Assembly (NCBI RefSeq): GCF_011299575.1
Contig: NZ_CP049863.1
Span: forward strand, 1,488,001 to 1,552,000
DNA length: 64,000 bases
Direction of reading: 5' to 3'
Source: Leucobacter viscericola
Lineage (GTDB): Bacteria; Actinomycetota; Actinomycetes; Actinomycetales; Microbacteriaceae
Part shown: piece after piece, positions 48,512 to 57,170 of the stretch
Layout of the letters: every line of letters begins with the position of its first letter
Numbering within the stretch: the stretch's first letter is position 1
Notes under the pieces: model-generated
Told to the model about the DNA's origin: nothing
Database searches by the model: none
What the model saw: only the letters and a program-made list of their open reading frames with translations
Translations under genes and position numbers: made by a program

Positions 48512-49696
48512 ATGTCGGGCTTTCTGCCCTTCAACGTCCCGCCGCACGCGAAACAAGATGCGTCGCGGCCGAGAAAGCGGTCCTCCAAGCGCATGCAAGA
48601 TACCTCACCGGCCACAAGTCGCACGGCCGTCGTCGTGCGCCGATCCGCCACCGGCTCGCGCCGCACCGGCACAAAGACGGTTCTCTTTGTGGTGTTGGTC
48701 GTGGCGCTGATTGCTGCGATCCTTGTCTCTGCAGGCACCGGGCAGCTCGGCATCCCACCGCAGGAAATCCTGGGATCGCTGCTGCGTAAGATCGGGATCG
48801 ACTGGCTGCCTGGGCCGTCACACGCAAATGGCGACCAGACGCTCTGGTCGATCCGCTTCCCCCGCGTCGCAATGGCAGTGCTTGTTGGCGCCAGCCTTGC
48901 CGTTGCGGGTCTCATCATGCAGGCCATTTTCGGCAACCCCCTCGCCGAACCCGGCGTGATTGGCATCTCCTCGGGAGCTGCAGTGGGAGCAGGCCTTGCG
49001 ATCGTTTTTGGTCTTACGATCTTCGGCGAGTGGACTACCGCTATTTTTGCGTTCGGGGCTGGCCTCGCGGCGACACTCATCGTCTACGCGATGAGCCGTG
49101 CGGAGGGTAAAACTGAAGTCGTCACCCTGGTGCTCACGGGTATCGCCGTAAACGCGATCGCGGGCGCCGCAATCGCTCTACTCACTTTCCTCAGCGATAC
49201 TCAGTCTCGCGAACAGATCGTGTTCTGGCAGCTCGGTAGCCTGGCTAATAGCCGCTGGTCTCAGGTAATGATCGTCGCCCCTGCTCTGGCGATCGGCCTC
49301 TGCGCCGCCTACTTCGTAGCACGCAAACTCGACCTGCTTGCTCTGGGTGAGCGCAACGCACGCCATCTCGGCGTGAACGTCGAGGTGCTCAGAATCACCA
49401 TGATCTTTGTCGTCGCGCTGCTCACGGGAGCTGCGGTCGCCTTTGCCGGCATCATCGCCTTTGTGGGCCTCGTGATCCCACACCTCATGCGCATGATCCT
49501 CGGCCCAGCACACCTACCGCTCGTGACCGCCTCCGCCCTCGGTGGCGCGCTGCTGCTCACCCTGGCGGATCTGGGCTCGCGCACAATCGTTCCGATGGCC
49601 GATTTGCCGATCGGTATGCTGACGGCGCTCGTCGGCGGACCGTTCTTCTTCTGGCTGCTGCGACGCACCCGCAAGCGCTCGGGAGGGTGGGGATGA
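48512..49696 (+). CDS. hmuU: Haem ABC transporter permease
   Basis: 394 residues. A basic cytoplasmic N-terminus (about 1-50) precedes about nine membrane helices of the FecCD family: RFPRVAMAVLVGASLAVAGLIMQAIFGNPLAEPGVIGISSGA, LGSLANSRWSQVM, GIIAFVGLVIPHLMRMILG (coupling region) and DLPIGMLTALVGGPFFFWLL. It forms the import channel for haem delivered by HmuT. Its stop overlaps the hmuV start (ATGA). Confidence 0.93.
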   Translation: MSGFLPFNVPPHAKQDASRPRKRSSKRMQDTSPATSRTAVVVRRSATGSRRTGTKTVLFVVLVVALIAAILVSAGTGQLGIPPQEILGSLLRKIGIDWLPGPSHANGDQTLWSIRFPRVAMAVLVGASLAVAGLIMQAIFGNPLAEPGVIGISSGAAVGAGLAIVFGLTIFGEWTTAIFAFGAGLAATLIVYAMSRAEGKTEVVTLVLTGIAVNAIAGAAIALLTFLSDTQSREQIVFWQLGSLANSRWSQVMIVAPALAIGLCAAYFVARKLDLLALGERNARHLGVNVEVLRITMIFVVALLTGAAVAFAGIIAFVGLVIPHLMRMILGPAHLPLVTASALGGALLLTLADLGSRTIVPMADLPIGMLTALVGGPFFFWLLRRTRKRSGGWG

Positions 49697-50514
49697 TGGC
49701 TGCCGCACGACACCTCACTATGCCCACGCTGCCCGTCATGGGGGATGTGGTGTGCTCTGCCGAAGCAGTAACACTTTCGCGGGGTGGTCGCGTGCTGCTC
49801 GACAGGGTCTCACTCGAGGTTAAGGCCGGTGAGGTTCTTGCTCTGCTCGGGCCAAACGGCGCCGGCAAATCGACACTCCTGAATCTGCTCTCGGGCGACA
49901 TGGCTCCAGATTCGGGCACGATCCAGTTTGGCCACCGCGACATCTCGGAGTGGTCGCTCGGTGACCTCTCGCGCAGGCGCAGTGTGCTGTTGCAGGACAA
50001 CCAACTGCTGTTTCCGTTCACCGTGCACCAGGTGGTCGAGATGGGGCGGGCTCCGTGGCGACGCACCCCGCTCGAGGATGAAGACAACTCTGCAATCTCT
50101 GAAGCGATCGATGCCGCCGATATCGCGCACCTCGGCACCCGCCGTGTGCCGTCACTCTCGGGCGGCGAACGCGCCCGCACCGCGTTTGCCCGGGTCATGG
50201 CCGGTCGCACGGGTGTGCTGATGCTCGACGAACCTACCGCGGCCCTCGATCTTGGGCATCAAGAGGCGGTGCTGGGCCTAGCTCGGGATCGCGCCGCAGC
50301 GGGCGACGCTGTGCTCGTCGTGCTGCACGACCTCAATCTTGCTGCAGCCTACGCCGATCGCATTGCACTGCTGCGCGACGGCAAAATCGTTGCCTGCGAT
50401 ACGCCCGCGCAGGTGCTCACGGCAGAGATCGTCAGCGACGTCTACCGCACCCCGGTTGAGGTGATTCCCCACCCCCTCACGGGAGTGGGGATCGTAATGC
50501 CGCTTCGCGGTTAG
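49693..50514 (+). CDS. hmuV: Haem ABC transporter ATP-binding protein
   Basis: 273 residues from the ATG overlapping the hmuU stop, with GGAGGG upstream. Walker A GPNGAGKST, Q-loop LLQDNQ, signature LSGGERAR, Walker B VLMLDEPTAALD and switch His in VVLHDLN. It powers haem uptake through HmuU. The stop faces the HtaA-domain gene 3 bp away. Confidence 0.95.
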   Translation: MMAAARHLTMPTLPVMGDVVCSAEAVTLSRGGRVLLDRVSLEVKAGEVLALLGPNGAGKSTLLNLLSGDMAPDSGTIQFGHRDISEWSLGDLSRRRSVLLQDNQLLFPFTVHQVVEMGRAPWRRTPLEDEDNSAISEAIDAADIAHLGTRRVPSLSGGERARTAFARVMAGRTGVLMLDEPTAALDLGHQEAVLGLARDRAAAGDAVLVVLHDLNLAAAYADRIALLRDGKIVACDTPAQVLTAEIVSDVYRTPVEVIPHPLTGVGIVMPLRG

Positions 50515-50517
50515 GTG

Positions 50518-51438
50518 TTACTCCACCGGTTCCTGCGGTGACGGAGTCTGGGTCGCTTGGTCTTGCGCCGGCTGAGAACGCTTGCGCCCGCTCAGAAGCA
50601 TTCCCGCGGTAACTCCGATGACAAGAAGTGCTACTCCCCCGACCACAATCGGAATCCAGGGGATCTGGGAGTTGCTCTCGGCGACGGGAACCGCCGTTGC
50701 GGGTGTCGTGGTCGCGGGTGTCTGTGGCGTTTCACCGGCAACAGCTTTCGAGAGGTCACAGTCAGCAAGATCGAGTGATACCGAAACCGGGTCAAGATCG
50801 ACCCCCGGTTCGTAAAAGCCAGCAAACGCCTTCGCGCCACTATTGGTCAGCACGGTCTTCAGCTCATCGAACTTGAGTGGCTCACCCGCAACCGCAAGCG
50901 GGAACGGAGCGGTCATGTCGCCAACCCACTCCTGCTTGGAGTCGATCGTGACTTTGCCGGTTGCGTCGGTGCTGCGCGCATCAAGCAGAAGCGAAGCTTT
51001 GCCGTCACCCTCAAACTCAATTGTTGGGTTAGCGAGTGTGAGATCCAGCACCCCGTCATGACCCGTGAAATGCACCGTACCGACAAAAGAGACGGTTCCG
51101 GTGCCGGTTGTTGGGTCAACAGTGCCGGTGGCCTTGGTCCACTGAAAATCAGGGGTCGTGTAGCTGGCGCCGTCTTTTGCGTCCCACGAGCCATTTGCGA
51201 TGCTTCCGCTGATGTACGAGCGGAAGCTCTCTTTGACTCCCCAAGTAAGCATGCCGTCAGTCACCTGGCAGGCACTCGACTCTCCCTCGGCAGCTACCGG
51301 AGTCCCCGCGGGAATCGCGAGCGCGGCCGCGGGAGCGAGAAGCAGAGGCGTGGCAAGGAAAGCGGCACCGAGCAACACTCCTCGACGCAGGAACTTACGT
51401 GTCAACGAAGCTCGGTGTCGTTTGGGGGTGATGTTCAC
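50518..51438 (-). CDS. Single HtaA-domain haem-binding surface protein
   Basis: 306 residues. Signal peptide (about 1-42, AALA), one HtaA domain (about 60-228) with the conserved ligand set seen in corynebacterial HtaA: Tyr in SFRSYI, His in FTGHDG and Tyr in GFYEPG. A Thr/Pro linker, one membrane helix (about 265-287) and a charged tail anchor it. This looks like the membrane-side receiver (HtaB-like) that passes haem to HmuT. It follows the large HtaA protein by 69 bp and is probably in its operon. Confidence 0.88.
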   Translation of the reverse strand: MNITPKRHRASLTRKFLRRGVLLGAAFLATPLLLAPAAALAIPAGTPVAAEGESSACQVTDGMLTWGVKESFRSYISGSIANGSWDAKDGASYTTPDFQWTKATGTVDPTTGTGTVSFVGTVHFTGHDGVLDLTLANPTIEFEGDGKASLLLDARSTDATGKVTIDSKQEWVGDMTAPFPLAVAGEPLKFDELKTVLTNSGAKAFAGFYEPGVDLDPVSVSLDLADCDLSKAVAGETPQTPATTTPATAVPVAESNSQIPWIPIVVGGVALLVIGVTAGMLLSGRKRSQPAQDQATQTPSPQEPVE

Positions 51439-51507
51439 GGGTTGGCCTCCTGAGGCGTCACGAAGTTCACGTTGTATCGTACTGGAGCGCGCTGCGCCCG
51501 GAGTCAG

Positions 51508-54387
51508 TTAGGAGAGTCGACGTTGCCGAATGGCGAGCAGCGTCATGCAAGCAGCGATGACTACGAGGCCGCCGGCACTCGCCCACCACTCCCACGTCGA
51601 CATACCGTTGTTCTGGGCACCACCCACGAACCCCGAAGCCTGCACAGCTGCCTCATCCACCTGTGTCGCAGACGCTGCGGCTTTCTTCTTCGCCTGCTTC
51701 GCGTCGAGGATGTCGATCATCGCACCGGCGTTCACGCTGCCCTGCAGGGTGATCGTGTACTCGCCAGTTGTGTCCTTGGGCAGTGTGCCTGACCAGGCGA
51801 CGTTGCCGCTCTTGTCGGCTTTGGCCCCTTCGTCGAGCAGGATCGGCTTGGATCCTTTGGCCTTGTACAGCACGACGAGCACGCCCTCGTCGTCAGCTTC
51901 AAATCCCTGAGCCTCAAGCTCGATGCGACCACCGGGCTTCAGCTTCGATGCTTCGGTGAGCACCGTGATCCCCGTTGTCGCCGGGGCGATGTCGGCGGCG
52001 ATGCGCCTCTTTTTGGTGCTCTCGCCCTTCTGGGTGGATCCGTAGCTCACGCCACTGGCGGATCCGACGGTAAACGTAAGTGGGTCCGCACCAAGCGTGT
52101 ACTGACTTCCGCCAGAGGCGCCTCCACTGAATCCTCCGGCCACCGGCACACCGCTCCAGGTCACCTCGCCGTTTGCGCCAACGCTCTTCGAGGCTGCTGC
52201 GAGATCCAAGGTGCCCCAGCGGGCGCCACCGGAGTAGATCACGCCGGAGGTCGCGCTGGTGACCTCAATCATTGGGTTACTGACGCTTTCTTTCAGCAGG
52301 CCCTTGTGTCCAGTGAACGTGATAACACCGGAGTACTGCACAGTGCCCGTTTGGGAGGTGGCGTTCCAGTTGCCGCCGTCCGCTTGAGGGAAGAGGTAAG
52401 CTCCCTCACTGTTACCGACACCGCTCGTAGATATGTCACCCTTGGCGATGGGTCCGGTGACGTAATTCGCGAACGCCGAAGAGACGCCCCAACGCAGGGA
52501 TCCGGCGGCCTGCCCGGTACCAGTGGCGACTGGGCCAGCTGGCTTTTCCATCGGCTTGTTCGTGTTCGTAGGGTCTTTGGGATCAGGGTTGACGATATTG
52601 GTCTCGGTCGGTTTACCGATCGTGAACGTCATGGCGTCTAGGGCGTCTCCAGCCTCGTAGAATCCCCCGATTCCCTCTGGCCCCTCGTACGCAAAGTAGT
52701 CTTCGGCCCCGGCTTTCGAGAGCGTGGCCTTGGCTCCGGCAAAATTGACCGCACCACCCTGCAGTGCAGTTCGTTTTGCTGACTTAAGGTCGATGGTCGC
52801 GAGAACGATGTTCTTCTTCTTAAACTTCACGCTCAGCTCAGCTGCCGTGCTGCTCTTCACAGAGATGACAGGGTTCGCGAGATCAACGTTCATCGCGCCC
52901 TCGTGCCCGTAGAAGTTCACGTTTCCGGCGTACTGCACGGTTCCTGTGCTGCCGTTCCAGGTGCCGCCGGTTGCCTGAGGAAACTTGTACGTTGTCTTCG
53001 CGGCGTTCTGCGTGGCTGGCTTCTGGACCGTGATCTTGCCGTGGGCGATTGGGCCATTCACGTAGCTTCTGAAGCTTGATTTGACGCCCCACTCGAGCAT
53101 TCCGTCTGGGGCAACAGGGGTCGGGATCTCGGAGACGGTCACCTCGACCGTGTTTGAGCGCGAAGAGACGTAGCCGATACTGTTCTCCGGAGAAAAGTGC
53201 GCACGGACCTTATTCAATCCGACCGGAAGCGATTTGGTATTGAGTACGGCTTTGCCATCCTGGACTTGCACGGCAGGGCCCAGCGATTGTTCGCCACTGC
53301 TGAACGTTACCGTTCCAGCTAGATCAGCGGGCTGGGTTGTCGCCGTCAGAACCACCTCGGACTTTTCAACCGCCTTCACCGTCGAGCTTTGCAGGTGAAC
53401 CGTAGTCGGAGCGGGTGGCTCAATTTCAAAGGGAACTGAGAACGTGACTGGATCGAGGGAATCCCCGACCGGGTAAAAGCCGCCAAAGGCGATTGACCCA
53501 GCGTCGGTGAGCGTTGCTGGCGCATTTTGCCACGTGGTTGTTCCACCACTAATGATGGGCGCGCTGTCGAGATCGATCGTCGCAAAGAGCACGCCATCCT
53601 GCTCGAACCATTCTTGGCTCAGTGACGTCATGCTCTCAAACTTGCGGCTATTAACGTCAAGATAGAGATTTGCCTTCGAATCCGAAACAATTTCCACACA
53701 CGGATTGGTGAAGGTCTGGTCGAGGGCGTAACCACCGTCCATCAGATGCCCCACGAAGTGGACCCCATTGCCCACACCGAACCCGAAGGCCCCAGCGGAT
53801 CCGGTCGAAAGCAGGTTACCCGTTCCACCATTCCAGCTGAACTGACCCGTCGTGGAACCAAGGTTCTCGATACTGCCGTGAGCAATCGGCCCAGTGAGAT
53901 AGTTGCGGTAGGACTGTTTCACACCCCAGTCGAGAGTCGCTGCCGTAACCGGCGTCGCCCCGGTGGGGTTGGCTCCTGCTACACAAGGTGAGAGGTTTGG
54001 CACCTGCTGTGTTGACACTCGCTTCGTCGCTGCCTCCGGGACACGCGGAGTTTCTACCGAAGCAGGAGTCTCTGCCTCGGTCGCTACCGAGCCAACAACC
54101 TCACTGTTTGTCTGCTCTGTTACAGCCGGCGCCGCTTGCTCGGCACTCTCCGGCGACTCGGGAGCGGGTACCTCAGCCGGCCGTTCTTGAGGTTCGGGAG
54201 TCGTCTCCGTGTCGGCCTTGGGTGCTGACTCATCAGCCGAAACCTCGGCCGCCTCTTGCTGCGCGACCGCAGAGTCTTCTGGGCCTTCCGCAAAGGCCGC
54301 CGCTCCAGTCACCAATGATCCACCGATTACCAAGACGGTCGCAAGCAAGGTCGAAGTCATGCGAAGCAGTCTTGCGCGGGCAGTCAT
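51508..54387 (-). CDS. Three-HtaA-domain haem-binding surface protein
   Basis: 959 residues. Signal peptide (about 1-32), Pro/Glu/Ala-rich wall-spanning stretch (about 33-145), HtaA domain 1 (about 150-325, YRNYLTG, FVGHLMDG, GGFYPVG), an Ig-like domain (about 330-420), HtaA domain 2 (about 430-610, FRSYVNG, FYGHEG, GGFYEAG), HtaA domain 3 (about 630-790, FANYVTG, FTGHKG), a second Ig-like domain (about 805-890) and a C-terminal membrane helix with basic end. Domain 3 lacks the final GFY tyrosine. It probably takes haem from host haemoproteins or the medium. A DtxR-box-like site lies 82 bp upstream. Confidence 0.9.
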   Translation of the reverse strand: MTARARLLRMTSTLLATVLVIGGSLVTGAAAFAEGPEDSAVAQQEAAEVSADESAPKADTETTPEPQERPAEVPAPESPESAEQAAPAVTEQTNSEVVGSVATEAETPASVETPRVPEAATKRVSTQQVPNLSPCVAGANPTGATPVTAATLDWGVKQSYRNYLTGPIAHGSIENLGSTTGQFSWNGGTGNLLSTGSAGAFGFGVGNGVHFVGHLMDGGYALDQTFTNPCVEIVSDSKANLYLDVNSRKFESMTSLSQEWFEQDGVLFATIDLDSAPIISGGTTTWQNAPATLTDAGSIAFGGFYPVGDSLDPVTFSVPFEIEPPAPTTVHLQSSTVKAVEKSEVVLTATTQPADLAGTVTFSSGEQSLGPAVQVQDGKAVLNTKSLPVGLNKVRAHFSPENSIGYVSSRSNTVEVTVSEIPTPVAPDGMLEWGVKSSFRSYVNGPIAHGKITVQKPATQNAAKTTYKFPQATGGTWNGSTGTVQYAGNVNFYGHEGAMNVDLANPVISVKSSTAAELSVKFKKKNIVLATIDLKSAKRTALQGGAVNFAGAKATLSKAGAEDYFAYEGPEGIGGFYEAGDALDAMTFTIGKPTETNIVNPDPKDPTNTNKPMEKPAGPVATGTGQAAGSLRWGVSSAFANYVTGPIAKGDISTSGVGNSEGAYLFPQADGGNWNATSQTGTVQYSGVITFTGHKGLLKESVSNPMIEVTSATSGVIYSGGARWGTLDLAAASKSVGANGEVTWSGVPVAGGFSGGASGGSQYTLGADPLTFTVGSASGVSYGSTQKGESTKKRRIAADIAPATTGITVLTEASKLKPGGRIELEAQGFEADDEGVLVVLYKAKGSKPILLDEGAKADKSGNVAWSGTLPKDTTGEYTITLQGSVNAGAMIDILDAKQAKKKAAASATQVDEAAVQASGFVGGAQNNGMSTWEWWASAGGLVVIAACMTLLAIRQRRLS

Positions 54388-54468
54388 CAGTCAAGCACCT
54401 ATTTCAAGATTAGGGATCGAAATTCAGAGCTTCACCACTCGTTGCGGAGATCGCTCATCGGATCGGGG

Positions 54469-54487
54469 TAAGGCTTACCTAAGCCAC
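54469..54487 (-). promoter_or_regulatory. DtxR-box-like site of the HtaA operon
   Basis: TAAGGCTTACCTAAGCCAC contains the perfect palindrome GGCTTA-CC-TAAGCC and matches about 13 of 19 positions of the DtxR consensus. Position and symmetry fit an iron-responsive operator. Confidence 0.6.
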
Positions 54488-54543
54488 TCCATCTAGTCTG
54501 GTCAACTTCATCTGATGATGCAAGTTTTCCGCAAAAATAGGCG

Positions 54544-54556
54544 CCCCCCCCCCCCC
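54544..54556. repeat. Homopolymer of 13 C (13 G on the minus strand)
   Basis: An uninterrupted run of 13 C lies in the gap between two haem-protein genes, about 57 bp upstream of the DtxR-box-like site. Runs of this length slip during replication and can switch genes, or may be a sequencing error site. Confidence 0.9.
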
Positions 54557-54565
54557 AACAGCAAA

Positions 54566-54597
54566 GCGGCCGCGGACCCACTGGGATCCGCGGCCGC
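54566..54597 (-). terminator. Terminator of the HtaA-SLH gene
   Basis: An 11-bp perfect GC-rich stem (GCGGCCGCGGA with its complement) begins 17 bp after the stop at 54614, followed by TTTGCTG on the minus strand. Confidence 0.7.
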
Positions 54598-54613
54598 TCG
54601 CCGTTCTATCTGA

Positions 54614-56917
54614 CTAGTGCGCCTTGCGGTACAAGAACGCCGCCATAGCCGAACGAGAAACGTTCGCTTTAGCCTCGTAACGCGGCTTGCCGCTCGCCTG
54701 CTTCGTCCCGGTCGACAGACCACTCGAGTACATCCAAGCGATCTCCTTGTAGAACTTGTCGCTGGGCTTTACATCGGAGAACGGAGACACCGTTGGGGTC
54801 TTCGGCTTCGCCTTCGTGTCGATGCGGTACATGAACGCTGCCATTGCTTCGCGAGAGATGCCGTCCTTTGCTTTGAACAGCGGCTTACCGGTCGCCTGCC
54901 TGGTACCGGTAGAGATACCTTCCTTGTACATCCAGGCAATCTCGTTGTAGAACTTGTCGCCAGGCTTCACGTCAGCAAACGGCGAGACCTTCGGCCCCTT
55001 GTAGTTTGCCTTCGCTTCACGGTAAAGGAACGCGGCCATTGCCTCACGAGATACGGCATCTGCAGGCTTGTAGAGGTAGGTACCGTTGGCCTGCTTGGTT
55101 CCGGTCGACAGCCCCGAGGAGGCCATCCACGAAATCTCCTTGTAGAACTTGTCGCTCTTCTTCACGTCAGAGAACACGATCTTTGCCGTTGGTGAATCAA
55201 CCACAAACGACAGTGCTTTGGAGGTAGATTCCGCGATTTTTGAAGAATCTGAGGGCGTGAACTTTGCTGTGAGAGAGTGCGTGCCTGGCTTAAGCAAGTC
55301 GCTAGGAAGGGACGCGAATCCATCTTCGTTAACCTTCTGCGGGGTGCCGATTTGCTGCTTGCCCGAGAAGAGCGTCACAGTTCCGGCAGGCTTTGCGCCA
55401 GAGGCAATTTTGACAGTCGCACCCACAGATTGAAAACCCTCACCGCTGCCGTTCCCGGAGGGCAGCGCCACCATGACCTCAAGAGCGACACTACTGGCGA
55501 TCTTATTGACTTGGAAAGGGCTCACTGCCGACTCCGAAGCCGCAAATGCCGTCGCATCAGCAGGGGTGAACTTTGCCTGAAGCTTGGCAGATCCAGCGGG
55601 AAGGTTCGACACCGTAACCGAGGCCGAACCAGCGTTCAGGGGCTGGGTTTGCCCCACCTGGGTCGTTCCGTTAAAGAATGCAACCGTACCGGCGGGTGTG
55701 CCCTCGCCAGCCGCAACTGTTGCAGTCAGCTTGGTTGAGGTACCGATCGTGGCGGAGTTAGCCGGAGCCACGGCGAGGGTGGTTGTGGTTCGCTGACTCG
55801 GATCGTAATTCAGTGCAACCCCGAGCTCCTGGCTCGCGTTATTCACACCACCGGCGCCGTAAGTGTAGATGCCATAGGCGCCTCCGGCTGCCAATTCGGC
55901 GGGGTTCTTAAGCGTGACTTCCCACGCGAAGTTTCCGTCACCAGCAAGCTCCACCCACTGATTACGGATGGTGGCCTGGTACTGCGCGGGCACAGCATCA
56001 ACAGTGGCCGAGGTCAGCGCCCAGCCCTGAGCGCCAACCTTGCGAGTGGCGCTCGCTGCACCGCTTGAGGGCTTCCAACTTGAGCCGAAGTTGCCGAAAA
56101 CGACGTAGCTACCCTGCGGCAGAGTGTCCGGGATCGGCACGCCTCGCCCGCCGACGTTGGCCGTGGGATCAAAACCGGTTCCCTTGACGATGAGTTTGTC
56201 GCCCGCATGAACAACCGAGTTGCCCACGGGGGTGGTGCCGTCCGCAAGGAAGACTCCAAGAGCCGGGGCCCAGTTACCCACCGTAAGCGTAAGCGGATCA
56301 AGCGCAGTTCCCGCTGGGTAGAAACCGCCGAATGCATCGAAACCCTCGGTCGTCAGCTCCGTCGCCGCATTCGTCCAGGTAAGAGCGCTTCCGTTTACGG
56401 TCGGGGCGGGCAGCGTCACCGTTGCGAAGCGAACGCCGTCCTGCTCGAAAAACTCATCGCTGGCTGACGACATCCCCTCAAACTTGCGGCTCTTCACGTC
56501 AAGGTAAAGGTCGGCGGTTGTCGCTGAAGTGAGCTTGACTCGGGGGTTAGTGAACTGCATGTCGAGTGCGCTGACACCGTCGATCTCGTGCCCGAGGAAG
56601 TGCATCCCGTTACCCGCACCGAAGCTGACGTCGAACGAACTGCCGTCGCCAGTAGCAGTGCCGGTGCCGTTGGCCCAGTCGAACTGCCCGGTGGTTGCTC
56701 CCAGGTTAGTGATGGTGCCGTGAGCAATCGGGCTCTTGATGTAGCTAGCAAAGGACGACTTCACGCCCCAGCTCAGCGAAGCAGTCTGCACTGCCGGGTC
56801 CGCGGCGTTCGCGACAGCCGGAGCGAACCCAAGCCCGCTTGCGACAACAAGGGCGGCGGTGACAGTCGCGAGCAGCGAGGTCACCCTCCCTCGTGGCTTT
56901 TTCTGAGTCTCCACCAT
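54614..56917 (-). CDS. HtaA-domain protein with Ig-like domains and three SLH-like repeats
   Basis: 767 residues. Signal peptide (about 1-38, ANAA), HtaA domain (about 45-220; FASYIKS, FLGHEIDG, GGFYPAG), a second beta domain (about 225-375), two Ig-like repeats (about 380-570; GTVAFFNG and GTVTLFSGK), then three SLH-like repeats (about 575-767), each with DKFYKEIxWM, STGTKQ and SREAMAAF. The SLH-like module would fix a haem-binding head to the outer wall, in place of the membrane anchors of the other two HtaA proteins. AAGGAG precedes the ATG and a DtxR-box-like site lies 77 bp upstream, so iron control is likely. Confidence 0.9.
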   Translation of the reverse strand: MVETQKKPRGRVTSLLATVTAALVVASGLGFAPAVANAADPAVQTASLSWGVKSSFASYIKSPIAHGTITNLGATTGQFDWANGTGTATGDGSSFDVSFGAGNGMHFLGHEIDGVSALDMQFTNPRVKLTSATTADLYLDVKSRKFEGMSSASDEFFEQDGVRFATVTLPAPTVNGSALTWTNAATELTTEGFDAFGGFYPAGTALDPLTLTVGNWAPALGVFLADGTTPVGNSVVHAGDKLIVKGTGFDPTANVGGRGVPIPDTLPQGSYVVFGNFGSSWKPSSGAASATRKVGAQGWALTSATVDAVPAQYQATIRNQWVELAGDGNFAWEVTLKNPAELAAGGAYGIYTYGAGGVNNASQELGVALNYDPSQRTTTTLAVAPANSATIGTSTKLTATVAAGEGTPAGTVAFFNGTTQVGQTQPLNAGSASVTVSNLPAGSAKLQAKFTPADATAFAASESAVSPFQVNKIASSVALEVMVALPSGNGSGEGFQSVGATVKIASGAKPAGTVTLFSGKQQIGTPQKVNEDGFASLPSDLLKPGTHSLTAKFTPSDSSKIAESTSKALSFVVDSPTAKIVFSDVKKSDKFYKEISWMASSGLSTGTKQANGTYLYKPADAVSREAMAAFLYREAKANYKGPKVSPFADVKPGDKFYNEIAWMYKEGISTGTRQATGKPLFKAKDGISREAMAAFMYRIDTKAKPKTPTVSPFSDVKPSDKFYKEIAWMYSSGLSTGTKQASGKPRYEAKANVSRSAMAAFLYRKAH

Positions 56918-56993
56918 TACGAACGCACTCCTTACACTCGTTTGCAGAGATCACACGGGGGCGCGACGCCTGCAGTCCATCGTCGGATCGAAC

Positions 56994-57012
56994 TGAGGCT
57001 TACCTAACCTCG
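56994..57012 (-). promoter_or_regulatory. DtxR-box-like site of the HtaA-SLH gene
   Basis: TGAGGCTTACCTAACCTCG matches 13 of 19 positions of the DtxR consensus and shares GGCTTACCTAA with the site at 54469. Confidence 0.65.
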
Positions 57013-57107
57013 GTTACCAGGGACAAGTCTGGCGAACTTCATCAGATGATGCAAGTCTGGTTTGAAATTGGCTTCGATAAACAACGGAGAACATGTTCCG
57101 GGCACAC

Positions 57108-57156
57108 AAAAAGCGCGGGCTTCACCACCCCTGAGGGGGCGAAACCCGCGCTTTTT
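57108..57156 (-). terminator. Bidirectional intrinsic terminator
   Basis: A 12-bp stem AAAAAGCGCGGG / CCCGCGCTTTTT gives T runs on both strands; a second CCCC/GGGG pairing lies in the loop. It ends the minus-strand SLH gene at 57171. Confidence 0.85.
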
Positions 57157-57170
57157 AATGACGCTAGAGA

